Shown here: piece after piece, positions 8,982 to 17,375 of the stretch
How positions within the stretch are numbered: the stretch's first letter is position 1
Layout: each line of letters starts with the position of its first letter
Source of the DNA: Advenella mimigardefordensis DPN7
GTDB lineage: Bacteria; Pseudomonadota; Gammaproteobacteria; Burkholderiales; Burkholderiaceae_B
Assembly: GCF_000521505.1 (NCBI RefSeq)
Contig: NZ_CP003915.1
Span: 2,666,001 to 2,730,000 of the forward strand
Length of the DNA: 64,000 bases
Direction of reading: 5' to 3'
Notes under the pieces: generated by a model
Database searches by the model: none
Told to the model about the DNA's origin: nothing
What the model saw: the letters and a program-made list of their open reading frames with translations, nothing else
Position numbers and translations under genes: made by a program

Positions 8982-9248
8982 ATGAAAGATAGTATTCACC
9001 CAGAATACCGCGAAGTCGTATTTCTGGACCAGCAAACTGGTTCAAAAATCATCAGCCGCTCTACGCTGACTTCACGCGAAACCATCGAACTGGATGGCAA
9101 AACCTACCCGCTTTTCAAATGTGAAGTGACTGCAGAGTCCCATCCTTTCTACACCGGTGCGCAAACACGTATCGTTGAAACAGGTCGCGTTGAAAAATTC
9201 CGCGCCCGTTTCGCCTCTACAGCCGGCACACGCAAAAAAGCGTCTTAA
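8982..9248 (+). CDS. rpmE2: 50S ribosomal protein L31, type B
   Basis: Component of the 50S central protuberance and the inter-subunit bridge. The 88-residue sequence begins MKDSIHPEYREVVFLDQQTG and contains SHPFYTGAQ, typical of the zinc-free L31B form: the CxxC pair of type A L31 is absent (only one Cys, in FKCEV). Such paralogues replace the zinc-binding form under zinc limitation in many bacteria. It is monocistronic, with its own promoter region and a strong terminator. Confidence 0.96.
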   Translation: MKDSIHPEYREVVFLDQQTGSKIISRSTLTSRETIELDGKTYPLFKCEVTAESHPFYTGAQTRIVETGRVEKFRARFASTAGTRKKAS

Positions 9249-9302
9249 GCAGCAATTTCGCTTACCTGGCGCATCTGGCTATTGGGCCAAACGCATCGGC
9301 CA

Positions 9303-9366
9303 GCTTACATTGGGCATAAACTGAACAGCACATGGCGCTCAGTTTATGCCCAATGTGCTTTTTTGC
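9303..9366 (+). terminator. Rho-independent terminator of rpmE2
   Basis: A perfect 18-bp stem (9307-9324 with 9339-9356), loop of 14 nt, followed by GCTTTTTTG at 9357-9365. It is unusually long and perfect; it ends the rpmE2 transcript. Confidence 0.9.
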
Positions 9367-9379
9367 CCCCCTCCGCTGT

Positions 9380-9461
9380 CTGCCTTTCCCCAGTACGTTG
9401 CCCGCCTTTCCTTAGTATTGCCTGTCTTTCCTTAGTATTGCCCGCCTTTCCTTAGTATTTA
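9380..9461 (+). repeat. 20-bp tandem repeat array after rpmE2
   Basis: Three good 20-bp units (9402-9421, 9422-9441, 9442-9460/61) of the form CCGCCTTTCCTTAGTATTGC, preceded by a degenerate 22-bp unit at 9380-9401. There are no spacers. It lies just after the rpmE2 terminator. Confidence 0.85.
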
Positions 9462-9706
9462 CTGCTACTGCTTGCCGTGGCACTGAGTACGCCCTGCCTG
9501 CAAATACTCCCCAGCCCGTACCCCATCGCATTCACTGCCGGTTAACCGTTCACAAAATCAACCTGTGCCCGCTGGCTGCGTTAAGCGAAGCACAGTGACA
9601 TCATTTTGTTTGCCCGGGCAGAAAACAAAACCAGCCACAAGGTTTTTAGCCCGGCATTTTCAGCTAAAATGCGGGAAATCCATAGTTGTACTTCCAATAC
9701 TCATAC

Positions 9707-11449
9707 ATGCAACGCACAACGCCCTCGCGCCTTACCGAAATCGCCACCCGCAAACTTTCCCGTACAGCCTTGCTGGTCGTTGGCGTGCTGTATATTTTTG
9801 CCGGGCTGTTTTACCGCGATCCCTGGAAAACAGATGACCTGACCGGGCTTGCCACCATGCTTACCGCCTTTCGCGGACAGGAGCATGCCTGGCTGCTGCC
9901 GCAAATTGGCAATTACGCCTACGCCCAGGAAGGCCCGCTTCTGACCTGGATCGGCACCCTGTTCATTGAGCTCTTCAGCCCTGTCTTCATGCTGTTTCAG
10001 GCACCGCTGGAGGCGCAGATTACCGCCGCCCGCCTACCCATCTTTATTTACTTCTTCGTGATCATCTGGGCAACCTGGTATGCCACCTATCTGCTGGCAA
10101 GGCGCAAGGAGTGTCAGCCGCTGGCACTGCCATTTGGCGGCGAGCCCAACCCGCAGGATTATGGCCGGATGATTGCCGACGCAGCGGTGCTGTTTATTAT
10201 CGCGACCATTGGCATCGTGATCCGCATGCACGAAACCTCCAATTTCCCGCTGATCATGATGTGTCAGGCAGTGGCTTTCTACGGCATGGTGCGGATGCTC
10301 GATCATCCCATCCAGGGCAGTACCCTGGCCGGTCTCGGTTTGGGCGCCGCCTTTCTGACGCGCGGCGCTATCGGCGGCGTTCCCGTATTGCTTGCCTTGC
10401 TGGGGCTATTATTTTTCCGCAATTTCGGCCGCAGGCAGAAAATCTGGCTGCTGTGGAGTGTTGCTTTGGCGGCCGCCTGCTGCCTGATCTGGCTGAACGC
10501 GGCCAACAATACCAACAGTTACTGGACCAATAGTTACCTTTTCTGGAACAACTCGCTGTTCAGCCTCCCCTCCCCAAGAGAGATCTTTTCCACACTGCGC
10601 GATCTGTCGTGGTTTTTGTGGCCCACCTGGCCATTTATGATCATTGCCTTGTGGAACTGGCGCAAATGGATGGACGCCCCGCACATTTTCATTCCTGCGT
10701 TATTGCTCGGCGCTGCGGTCGTGACGGTTGTCTTTCAGCAGGACGCGTTCGAATCAGAATATGCCATGCTCGCTCTGCCTTGCGCCATTCTTGCAGCCCT
10801 TTCCCTGCCAACGCTGCGCCGTTCGTTCGTCAATACACTGGACTGGTTTTCGATCATGATTATGTCACTTGCCATGATCGCTACCTGGCTGGGATGGATC
10901 GCACTCAATTTTGGCTGGCCCTCGAAAATCAATCACAATATCACGCGCCTGTTAACCGGCTTTGAACCTCAGATTTCGGCCATTGCACTGGTGCTGGCCG
11001 TTGGCGTATGTACGGCCTGGTTCTGGACGGTTTCCTGGCGCCTGCGTAGCAATCCCGCCGTCATCTGGCGCGGCATCGTACTGTCTGCTACTGGCCTGAC
11101 GCTCACCTGGATGCTGCTGGCACTGTTGTGGCTGCCATCCATCAACTACAACCGTAGCTATAAAGCGGTGTCCGATGAACTGGCCACGGTCATTCAGGAA
11201 AAGAATGTTCCGGTCGATTGCATTCGCCAGCATGGCATTGGTTTAGGGCAACGTGCGGCCTTCTATGTCTTTGAAGGGCTGCAGTTTTCCTTCGACGCCC
11301 GCTGTCAGTATGTGTTGGTGCAAACAACGTTCGAAAAAATAGAAAGCGAAGCAGATCCTTACCCGGATAATGCCACCCTGGTCTGGCAGGGGAAACGCCG
11401 GCCCGATCGACACGAAGTCTTTCGCCTGATTCAACTACCCGCCAAATAG
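9707..11449 (+). CDS. ArnT/PMT-like (GT39 family) membrane glycosyltransferase
   Basis: Polytopic GT-C glycosyltransferase that would use a polyprenyl-phosphate sugar on the periplasmic side. The 580 residues begin with a positively charged tail, one membrane helix (LLVVGVLYIFAGLFY), then the acidic first-loop motif DPWKTDDL that corresponds to the catalytic acidic pair of the family. Further segments include GPLLTWIGTLF, LAGLGLGAAFLTRGAIGGVPVLLA and about ten more hydrophobic helices, with a small soluble C-terminal domain. Start at 9707 keeps a usual N-terminus. A MATE exporter gene begins 6 bp after the stop. The acceptor (lipid A, protein or other) cannot be told. Confidence 0.82.
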   Translation: MQRTTPSRLTEIATRKLSRTALLVVGVLYIFAGLFYRDPWKTDDLTGLATMLTAFRGQEHAWLLPQIGNYAYAQEGPLLTWIGTLFIELFSPVFMLFQAPLEAQITAARLPIFIYFFVIIWATWYATYLLARRKECQPLALPFGGEPNPQDYGRMIADAAVLFIIATIGIVIRMHETSNFPLIMMCQAVAFYGMVRMLDHPIQGSTLAGLGLGAAFLTRGAIGGVPVLLALLGLLFFRNFGRRQKIWLLWSVALAAACCLIWLNAANNTNSYWTNSYLFWNNSLFSLPSPREIFSTLRDLSWFLWPTWPFMIIALWNWRKWMDAPHIFIPALLLGAAVVTVVFQQDAFESEYAMLALPCAILAALSLPTLRRSFVNTLDWFSIMIMSLAMIATWLGWIALNFGWPSKINHNITRLLTGFEPQISAIALVLAVGVCTAWFWTVSWRLRSNPAVIWRGIVLSATGLTLTWMLLALLWLPSINYNRSYKAVSDELATVIQEKNVPVDCIRQHGIGLGQRAAFYVFEGLQFSFDARCQYVLVQTTFEKIESEADPYPDNATLVWQGKRRPDRHEVFRLIQLPAK

Positions 11450-11455
11450 CCAACC

Positions 11456-12853
11456 ATGTCCCCTCGCCCCTCCCAGACGGCCCATCACGGGTCCGTCCGC
11501 AAGATTGTGCGCCTGGCATGGCCGATGCTGATCAGCCAGTGGGCAGGGATTGCTTTCGCCGTACTGGACAGCACGATGCTTGGGCACACAAACCCCACAT
11601 CGCTGCAGGCCATGGCGCTCTCGGTATCCATCTTCATGACGATTCATATCGGACTAATGGGGATTATTCATGCATTGGTACCCATTTGTGCGCAGCTGTT
11701 CGGAGCCCGGCGGCCCACCGAAATCGGCCGTTTTATCGGCCAGGGAATCTGGCTTTCGCTGTTTCTATCGGCACTGGGCGGCTCCCTGCTCCTGTTTCCA
11801 GACGTGTGGCTTAGCTTCTCGGGCGATTTGCCTCTGCAGGTTCGCCAGGAAGTCACTCTGTACCTGCGCATTTGCTGTCTTGCGCTACCGGCCACGCTGA
11901 TGTTCCGCTGCGTCTATGCCCTTGCGACGTCAGTACAGCGCCCGCGCCTGCTGATGTACGTGAGTCTGGCTTCCGTATTGCTCAAACTGGTCTTTAACTG
12001 GCTGCTTATTTTCGGGCATGCCGGCCTGCCTGCGCTGGGCAGCACCGGCGCGGCCACCTCAACCGCCATGGTGTCCTGGATCGCTCTCGTGGTGGGCGTG
12101 ATCGCCGTCCTGCGCGACCCGTTTTATCGGCAATTTCAGCTCAGACTGGGCAAACCTGCCTGGTCTGCGCAAAAAGAAATCCTGCAACTGGGCCTGCCGA
12201 TGGGTGGCTCTTACCTGGCCGAAGTCAGCTCGTTTACGTTTATGGCACTACTGGCAGCGCGGGAGGGGACGATTGTTTCCGGCGGCCACCAGATCCTGGC
12301 CAACCTGGTGTCGCTCCTGTATATGTTTCCCCTGGCCATTGGCATTGCGACATCATCGCTGGTTGCCCAATCGCTGGGCGCACAGCAGCCCGGACAGGCA
12401 CGGCACCTGGCACGCATGGGCATCAGACTGGGCCTGACCGGCGTTGCGCTGAGCCTGGTGGTCGTTATGGCAGCCAGGCCGCAGATCCTCCAGATATATA
12501 CCTCGGACCCGGCCATCGCTGCGATGGCCTATGCACTGCTAACAATACTTCCCCTATTACACACCAGCGATGCGTTACAATGCATGCTCTCCTATATATT
12601 GCGGGCGCACAAAATTGCAACGATGCCATTTGTGATCCAGACCGGATCGCTCTTTGGTATTGGTCTTCTGGGAGGGTGGTATTTCGGCTTCGGCCCGGGC
12701 TATCGCCAGCTGGATGGCCTGGCTGCTGTACTTACACCGGGCGCACCACCAGGCGTCGCATCACTCTGGATCATGTGCAGTTTCAGTATGCTGCTCTGCG
12801 CCATAACACTTGCCATTTGGTACTGGAAATCAGTCAATGTCCAAAAACGATAG
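11456..12853 (+). CDS. MATE family efflux transporter
   Basis: Twelve-helix antiporter of the MATE family, exporting cationic drugs or metabolites using Na+ or H+. The 465-residue product has the two-fold repeated MATE topology: LAWPMLISQWAGIAFAVLDSTMLGH at the start, and the equivalent ILQLGLPMGGSYLAEVSSFTF opening the second half, plus SLVAQSLGAQQPGQARHLAR (VxQxxGAxxxxxAR motif). It begins 6 bp after the glycosyltransferase gene and its last 17 bp overlap the next transporter, implying one transcript. Confidence 0.93.
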   Translation: MSPRPSQTAHHGSVRKIVRLAWPMLISQWAGIAFAVLDSTMLGHTNPTSLQAMALSVSIFMTIHIGLMGIIHALVPICAQLFGARRPTEIGRFIGQGIWLSLFLSALGGSLLLFPDVWLSFSGDLPLQVRQEVTLYLRICCLALPATLMFRCVYALATSVQRPRLLMYVSLASVLLKLVFNWLLIFGHAGLPALGSTGAATSTAMVSWIALVVGVIAVLRDPFYRQFQLRLGKPAWSAQKEILQLGLPMGGSYLAEVSSFTFMALLAAREGTIVSGGHQILANLVSLLYMFPLAIGIATSSLVAQSLGAQQPGQARHLARMGIRLGLTGVALSLVVVMAARPQILQIYTSDPAIAAMAYALLTILPLLHTSDALQCMLSYILRAHKIATMPFVIQTGSLFGIGLLGGWYFGFGPGYRQLDGLAAVLTPGAPPGVASLWIMCSFSMLLCAITLAIWYWKSVNVQKR

Positions 12854-14075
12854 CGTGCACAGCACAAAGTCAAAATCGATCGATAAAAAAGTACCTTTGT
12901 GGTTGTGGCTTTTGGGGTTATTGACTGCCATCGGCCCGCTCACCATTGACATGTATCTGCCGTCTTTTCCATCAATCTCGGCAGATTTGCAAGTTCCGCA
13001 AAGCCGGGTTGAACTCACGGTGTCCACCTATTTGCTTGGCCTGGCTTTATCACAATTGTTTTACGGCCCGATAGCCGACCGCTACGGACGCAAAAAGCCC
13101 TTGCTGGGCGGCCTGGCAATTTACATGCTGGCCACTATCGGCTGTGCGCTGGCAAGCAGCGTGGAATATCTGCTGTTTTTCCGCTGTATTCAGGCCTGTG
13201 GCGCTGCGGCTGCCATGGTCATTCCGCGTGCGGTGATCCGCGACCAGCTCAACACCCGCGATTCAGCCATGGCCATGTCCATGATGATGCTGATCATGGG
13301 CGTAGCACCGATCCTGGCACCGCTAATGGGCGGCTATCTGTCCCCGATCACCGGCTGGCGCGGTCTGTTTGCCGTGATGCTGTTCTACAGTGCCATTATG
13401 TTCGTGCTGGCGATTTTCCGGCTCAGGGAAACCATGCCGGCAGAAAAGGCGGTGCCTTTGCATTTGGGCACCATTGGCAGAAACTATGCCGGGCTGCTGC
13501 GCGATCGCAATTACATGGGCTTCTCACTGGCCGGCGGTATCGGCATGTCCGGCCTGTTTGCCTATATCTCGGTATCGCCCACTGTTTTTATCAATATGTA
13601 TGGGGTGCCACAGCAGCATTTCGGCCTGTTTTTCGGCCTGAATGCCTTCGGCCTGATCGTTGGCTCCCAGATCAGCGCCCGTCTGCTGCGCATCCACTCT
13701 CCCCTGGGCATTTTACGGACCGCCCTCACCTGCGGATGCCTGAGCATTCTGATCGGTCTGGGCCTGTCCCTGGCGGGCATGCTTAACCTGACGCTGCTTA
13801 CACTCACACTGCTGGGCTTTACCACCAGCCTGGGATTCATTTTGCCTAATGCCACCGCCTTGGCGCTCAAGGATCAGGGGCATCGACTGGGCGTTGCCTC
13901 TGCGTTGATGGGCTGCCTGCAGTTTCTATTTGGCACACTCAGCAGCAGTATTGTCAGCAGCAGCCTGGACCGTACTGCCGCGCCGCTTTTCGTCGGTCTG
14001 GCCATTTGCAGCGTGCTGGCACTGCTTTGCGGCAACGTGCTGGCAAGGCCCGCCGATCGCTCTTTTGGCGGCTGA
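12837..14075 (+). CDS. Bcr/CflA family multidrug efflux MFS transporter
   Basis: Proton-driven twelve-helix exporter of the DHA1 Bcr/CflA group (chloramphenicol, bicyclomycin, sulfonamide or peptide export in relatives). The 412 residues show LTAIGPLTIDMYLPSFPSI in helix 1, YGPIADRYGRKKPLLGG (motif A) between helices 2 and 3, and RCIQACGAAAAMVIPRAVIRD (motif B and start of motif C). The ATG at 12837 overlaps the MATE gene by 17 bp in another frame. Confidence 0.93.
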   Translation: MSKNDSVHSTKSKSIDKKVPLWLWLLGLLTAIGPLTIDMYLPSFPSISADLQVPQSRVELTVSTYLLGLALSQLFYGPIADRYGRKKPLLGGLAIYMLATIGCALASSVEYLLFFRCIQACGAAAAMVIPRAVIRDQLNTRDSAMAMSMMMLIMGVAPILAPLMGGYLSPITGWRGLFAVMLFYSAIMFVLAIFRLRETMPAEKAVPLHLGTIGRNYAGLLRDRNYMGFSLAGGIGMSGLFAYISVSPTVFINMYGVPQQHFGLFFGLNAFGLIVGSQISARLLRIHSPLGILRTALTCGCLSILIGLGLSLAGMLNLTLLTLTLLGFTTSLGFILPNATALALKDQGHRLGVASALMGCLQFLFGTLSSSIVSSSLDRTAAPLFVGLAICSVLALLCGNVLARPADRSFGG

Positions 14076-14163
14076 CCCGGGCCAACCGGGCCAACGGACG
14101 CCCAATAGCCGTCCAATAGGCGCCCGAACATAGGCTAAAACGCCACGATTTAACAATAAATGC

Positions 14164-14193
14164 TTGAATTTATTTCGTTTTTCATCTTATAAT
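14164..14193 (+). promoter_or_regulatory. sigma-70-type promoter of rpmB-rpmG
   Basis: TTGAAT (14164-14169) and a perfect TATAAT (14188-14193) separated by 18 bp, in an AT-rich stretch. It would give a leader of about 225 nt before the rpmB start. Confidence 0.7.
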
Positions 14194-14199
14194 CTAAGG

Positions 14200-14425
14200 C
14201 TAACTCTGAAAAAACCGCCTGGCGTGGCTTAACTAGCTAAAGATCTTCATTAAGTGGGTCTTCAGCACATGAGTCTTTAAGACTAAAAATAAGCTGTCAG
14301 GCAAGCTGTTTTCAGAGTCGCATTTTTTCAGTTTCTGCCAGAATGATTCATTGTGCAGCAGAAACCTCCACAGAAGGCTGGCCTGGGCCAAAAATCAGGT
14401 CTTCAAACTTAACGAGGTCACGATC
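14200..14425 (+). promoter_or_regulatory. Structured leader RNA of rpmB
   Basis: The leader contains a perfect 10-bp long-range inverted repeat, ACTCTGAAAA (14203-14212) with TTTTCAGAGT (14309-14318), enclosing 96 nt. Inside lies at least one short hairpin (AGTC/GACT around 14274-14284). A T-rich CATTTTTTCAG follows the closing arm, so the structure might act as an attenuator. The last part carries the rpmB ribosome-binding site. It could also be a processed small RNA. Confidence 0.45.
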
Positions 14426-14662
14426 ATGGCAAAAGTATGCCAAGTCACCGGCAAACGCCCAATGTCCGGTAATAATGTTTCACACGCAAACAATAGAACA
14501 AAACGCCGTTTCCTGCCTAACCTGCAGAGCCGTCGTTTCTGGGTTGAAAGCGAAAACCGCTGGGTTCGTCTGCGCGTTTCTACAAACGCCCTGCGCACAA
14601 TCGACAAGAAAGGCATTGATGTCGTTCTTGCTGAAATGCGCGCCAACGGCCAAAGCGTTTAA
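14426..14662 (+). CDS. rpmB: 50S ribosomal protein L28
   Basis: Large-subunit protein, 78 residues, standard length. It begins [20 protein letters not shown] and contains [17 protein letters not shown] and the C-terminal [15 protein letters not shown] typical of L28. The start at 14426 follows an AACGAGG ribosome-binding site; upstream extension lies in the leader RNA. It is cotranscribed with rpmG, 36 bp downstream. Confidence 0.97.
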   Translation: MAKVCQVTGKRPMSGNNVSHANNRTKRRFLPNLQSRRFWVESENRWVRLRVSTNALRTIDKKGIDVVLAEMRANGQSV

Positions 14663-14698
14663 TTCATTCCTACTAACGATTAACTCCAGGAGCCCATC

Positions 14699-14866
14699 AT
14701 GGCAAAAGGCATTCGCGAAAAAATCAAGCTGGAATCCACAGCTGGTACTGGTCACTTCTACACAACGACCAAAAACAAACGCAACACTCCAGAAAAAATG
14801 CTGATCAAAAAATTTGATCCGGTTGCGCGCAAACACGTAGATTACAAAGAAACAAAACTGAAGTAA
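14699..14866 (+). CDS. rpmG: 50S ribosomal protein L33
   Basis: A 55-residue protein read directly from the sequence: [20 protein letters not shown] at the start, then [20 protein letters not shown] and a C-terminus ending in YKETKLK. This is the zinc-free form, since the CxxC pairs of the other L33 type are missing. A CAGGAG ribosome-binding site lies 7 bases before the ATG. rpmB-rpmG is the conserved order. Confidence 0.97.
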   Translation: MAKGIREKIKLESTAGTGHFYTTTKNKRNTPEKMLIKKFDPVARKHVDYKETKLK

Positions 14867-14870
14867 TCAC

Positions 14871-14968
14871 GGCGATATCCAATATCGCCCGGTGGTCGGC
14901 TGTAAATATAACAGACCGGTAACTTAAAACACCCCAAAAGTTGAATACGCTTTTGGGGTGTTTTCATT
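14871..14968 (+). terminator. Terminator of rpmB-rpmG, probably bidirectional
   Basis: A perfect 15-bp stem, 14926-14940 with 14950-14964, loop TTGAATACG, with A-run on the left and T-run on the right, so it can serve the rightward rpmG and the leftward gene ending at 15007. A smaller hairpin (GGCGATAT/ATATCGCC, 14871-14889) precedes it. Confidence 0.9.
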
Positions 14969-15006
14969 ATGAGCTGCGATGACACGAACCGGCACGATCA
15001 TTTGAG

Positions 15007-15465
15007 CTAGGCTATCCCTATGAACAACGCTATCTTTCCGTCCTGATGATACACCTCATAGTCCGTCTTCCAGCTTCGTTGGTACAAGCAGTCCGGGCTT
15101 TCAAAATACTGCCACACTTGCTGCCATAATTGCAAAACAGGATTGCCCTCGCCCGCCAGGCCGGAAAAAACGATATACCGGCCGGCTAATAATTTGACCC
15201 TATCAAACCCGTGCTCTGATCGAACGTTATCATCTTCATAATCTCTAACCGCCACAGTCACATCAAACCGCCCACTTGCATCCGATTCGTAATTAGAATA
15301 AACACCATAGACAACATCGCCTGACAATCGCCCAGGATAAATTTCCTGATAAAAGTGCTGCCAAAGTGGCATGATTTTCGCGGTTGCTGCATCCATCTCA
15401 TCAGCATTTTTCGTGCGCGTAGATATCCCCACCAAAGATAACGTCGGGCATTCGACAATTCTCAT
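15007..15465 (-). CDS. GyrI-like / AraC effector-binding domain protein
   Basis: Stand-alone small-molecule-binding domain of the SOUL/GyrI type, as in the C-terminal part of AraC/MerR drug regulators. The 152 residues match the usual length: an N-terminal strand (RIVECPTLSLVGISTRT), the central LSGDVVYGVYSNYESDASGRFDVTVAVRV-like region with the conserved Y-S-NYESD turn, then AGRYIVFSGLAGEG and a final acidic WKTDYEVYHQDGKIALFIGI strand. It has no DNA-binding domain. It starts 12 bp after the decayed SAP-domain gene and was probably cotranscribed with it. Confidence 0.8.
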   Translation of the reverse strand: MRIVECPTLSLVGISTRTKNADEMDAATAKIMPLWQHFYQEIYPGRLSGDVVYGVYSNYESDASGRFDVTVAVRDYEDDNVRSEHGFDRVKLLAGRYIVFSGLAGEGNPVLQLWQQVWQYFESPDCLYQRSWKTDYEVYHQDGKIALFIGIA

Positions 15466-15477
15466 CTTACAATTCCT

Positions 15478-16070
15478 TTATTTAGTCGATTCGACCTTGG
15501 CATTTTTATACGCCTGATAGGTTTTTGGTAACGAACTGGCTTTGAGCTCATACCAGGCCTTCAAAGCGTCATTCTTTCCGCTTCCCCGGTTTTCGTTGTC
15601 AGAAAGGTAATCAGTGATAAAGTTATTCATTCGTGCAGAAGGAATTTGGGGGAGCCGTCCGGACCTCTTTTTGAGCTCCGCCAGATGGGCGACCAAAATC
15701 ACCATAAGTAATCGCCTTCCCATCAAGGATGCATTGTTTACGCCAGCTGTTGAGCCAGTACCATTGACCGGATTTGTCTGCGAGCGCGCCAAACCGCTGC
15801 TCGACAGTCGCTTGTAAAAATGCTTTGGTTTTTTTATCACTAACATAATTAACTACAAGGCTATCCAGCGTAAGTGCATCACGCGCCGCATTATTTTTTC
15901 TGTTAGCAACAGCGATCGGCAGCTTTCCGGAATAGCCAAATAAATGTGCCTTAATATGCAGTTCGAGTTCGTTCTTTTTTTAGATTATTTGCAGAAATGC
16001 CTAAGATTTTCGCGAATGCCTTGAGCTCAGTAGCATAAAAATAACCACCATCAAACTCTTCCTGAGTCAT
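15478..16070 (-). pseudogene. SAP-domain / DUF6434-like protein gene, broken by two frameshifts
   Basis: Reading leftward from ATG 16070, MTQEEFDGGYFYATELKAFA begins a SAP-like helix-extension-helix region (LGISANNLKKNELELHIK). It runs out of frame at a run of seven A (T7 at 15975-15981 on the + strand). The next frame gives DALTLDSLVVNYVSDKKTKAF and GQWYWLNSWRKQ..ITYGD and is lost again at A4 15695-15698. The last frame carries MNNFITDYLSDNE and AWYELKASSLPKTYQAYKN. Removing one base at each homopolymer restores one protein of about 197 residues whose middle and end match the SAP/DUF6434-type family as I remember it. Upstream in frame is a TAG at 16109-16107. Either a recent pseudogene or two sequencing errors. 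Confidence 0.75.
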
Positions 16071-16388
16071 TCCCTGATACAGCTTGCTCACATCTTCTCC
16101 AACACTCTACCAACCGGGTGCAGCAATAAGCTTGTCGTGGTTATTCTCAGCCAGTATTAACGTTGCAGTTCGATCTTAAAATAATCGACTCCTCGTCGGG
16201 TGAACGACGTAATACCACATTTCCTGGTCACAGGTTACACCCCCGTCTAACCACGCTCATCCGAGAATATTTTATTTTTATTGCAAAACAATGAAATGTC
16301 AACTTGGTCGATTTGATTTCACCTTTTACCCGTTTGCATTACGCTCAACAACGTCGAGGTTCGATCAACAGCCAGCCGCTTTTACCAG
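16071..16388. other. Gap upstream of the broken SAP-domain gene
   Basis: No intact gene. On the - strand short open stretches (for example IAAPGW and RRGVDYFKIELQ, about 16107-16200) look like worn coding sequence but are too short to name. The bases 16250-16330 are AT-rich without clear promoter boxes. Confidence 0.4.
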
Positions 16389-17288
16389 TTAAAAAACCTG
16401 CCGCTCGGAAGACTTCACCGAATCCAGAAAGCTGCGCATCAGCCTGCCCTGGTAGCGTGACCGGTGATAAATAATCGACAGTTGTCGTGTCAGATTCAAA
16501 AACGGCGTAGGCAGCAATGCCAGCCGGCCGGAACTGACCGCGTGGGTGACCGCCACTTGCGGTAAAAATGCAATGCCCAGTCCCGCAATCACCGCCTGCT
16601 TAATCGCCTCGATCTGGCCCAGCTCCATCACCACTTTGGCTTGTGGCAATTTATCCAGCTCTACATCACTGACCGCCCGCGTAGCTGACCCGCGCTCACG
16701 CAGAATCCAGCGCGCATCCATAAAATCCGATGGCTGCAGATTGGCGATGCCCGCCAGTGGATGATCCGGCCGGGCACATACACACAGGGAATCATCCATC
16801 CAGCGCACCGACTCGATGGCCTCATGATGCACCGCGCCTTCGACGCAGGCCACATCGATGCTGTGATCAACGATTTGCCGGACTATTTCATCTGTATTTG
16901 CGACATTCAAATAAACCGTCACTCTATCGTTGTTGAGTACAAAACTGCTCAACAGATCACCCACCCGGTAGTTACCAACGGTATTACTGGCGCCAATCCG
17001 AAACTCGCCTGTTAATACATCTGCCTGATCCTCGGCACGCTGGCCGAACTCGATCATTCGTTCAATGATTTCCTGAGCCATGGGCAAGAGTCGTCTGCCC
17101 TTTTCATTCAGATACAGCCGACCTTTGTCGCGATCAAACAACGGACCACTCAGCTGCTTTTCGAGCTCAGCCAGGGCCATACTGGCGGCCGGCTGGGTCA
17201 GATGCAAAGAATCGGCGGCGGCTTTGACGCTGCCCAAACGTGCGATGCTGATAAACACATCAAGCTGCTTTGGACTGAATGAAGCCAT
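16389..17288 (-). CDS. LysR family transcriptional regulator (YeiE/CbbR-like)
   Basis: 299-residue LysR regulator. The N-terminal winged helix is clear: FSPKQLDVFISIARLGSVKAAADSLHLTQPAASMALAELEKQL, continuing with LFDRDKGRLYLNEKGRRLLP, and a C-terminal periplasmic-fold effector domain. The ATG at 17288 is preferred; a TTG lies directly before it. It is divergent from the YeiH-type exporter gene with 87 bp between starts, the arrangement seen for yeiE-yeiH, so it probably controls that gene and itself from the shared gap. Confidence 0.92.
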   Translation of the reverse strand: MASFSPKQLDVFISIARLGSVKAAADSLHLTQPAASMALAELEKQLSGPLFDRDKGRLYLNEKGRRLLPMAQEIIERMIEFGQRAEDQADVLTGEFRIGASNTVGNYRVGDLLSSFVLNNDRVTVYLNVANTDEIVRQIVDHSIDVACVEGAVHHEAIESVRWMDDSLCVCARPDHPLAGIANLQPSDFMDARWILRERGSATRAVSDVELDKLPQAKVVMELGQIEAIKQAVIAGLGIAFLPQVAVTHAVSSGRLALLPTPFLNLTRQLSIIYHRSRYQGRLMRSFLDSVKSSERQVF

Positions 17289-17375
17289 CAATTTTCCTTA
17301 TTCTACTAATAAACTATTGTAACTTTACTTATACCACACACAGGCCTATGATCTATACCTATTGGTAATAAGCTA

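Larger units (their letters stand above)
9249..9706. other. Gap between rpmE2 and the glycosyltransferase gene
   Basis: Holds the rpmE2 terminator and the 20-bp repeat array. From 9462 to 9706 I see no gene; AT-rich bases near 9600-9690 could carry the promoter of the next operon, but no box is convincing. Confidence 0.5.

Noticed and set aside
14351..14425. Upstream extension of rpmB
   Set aside because: L28 starts with MAKVCQVTG; the extension lies in the leader RNA after a good ribosome-binding site position for 14426 only.
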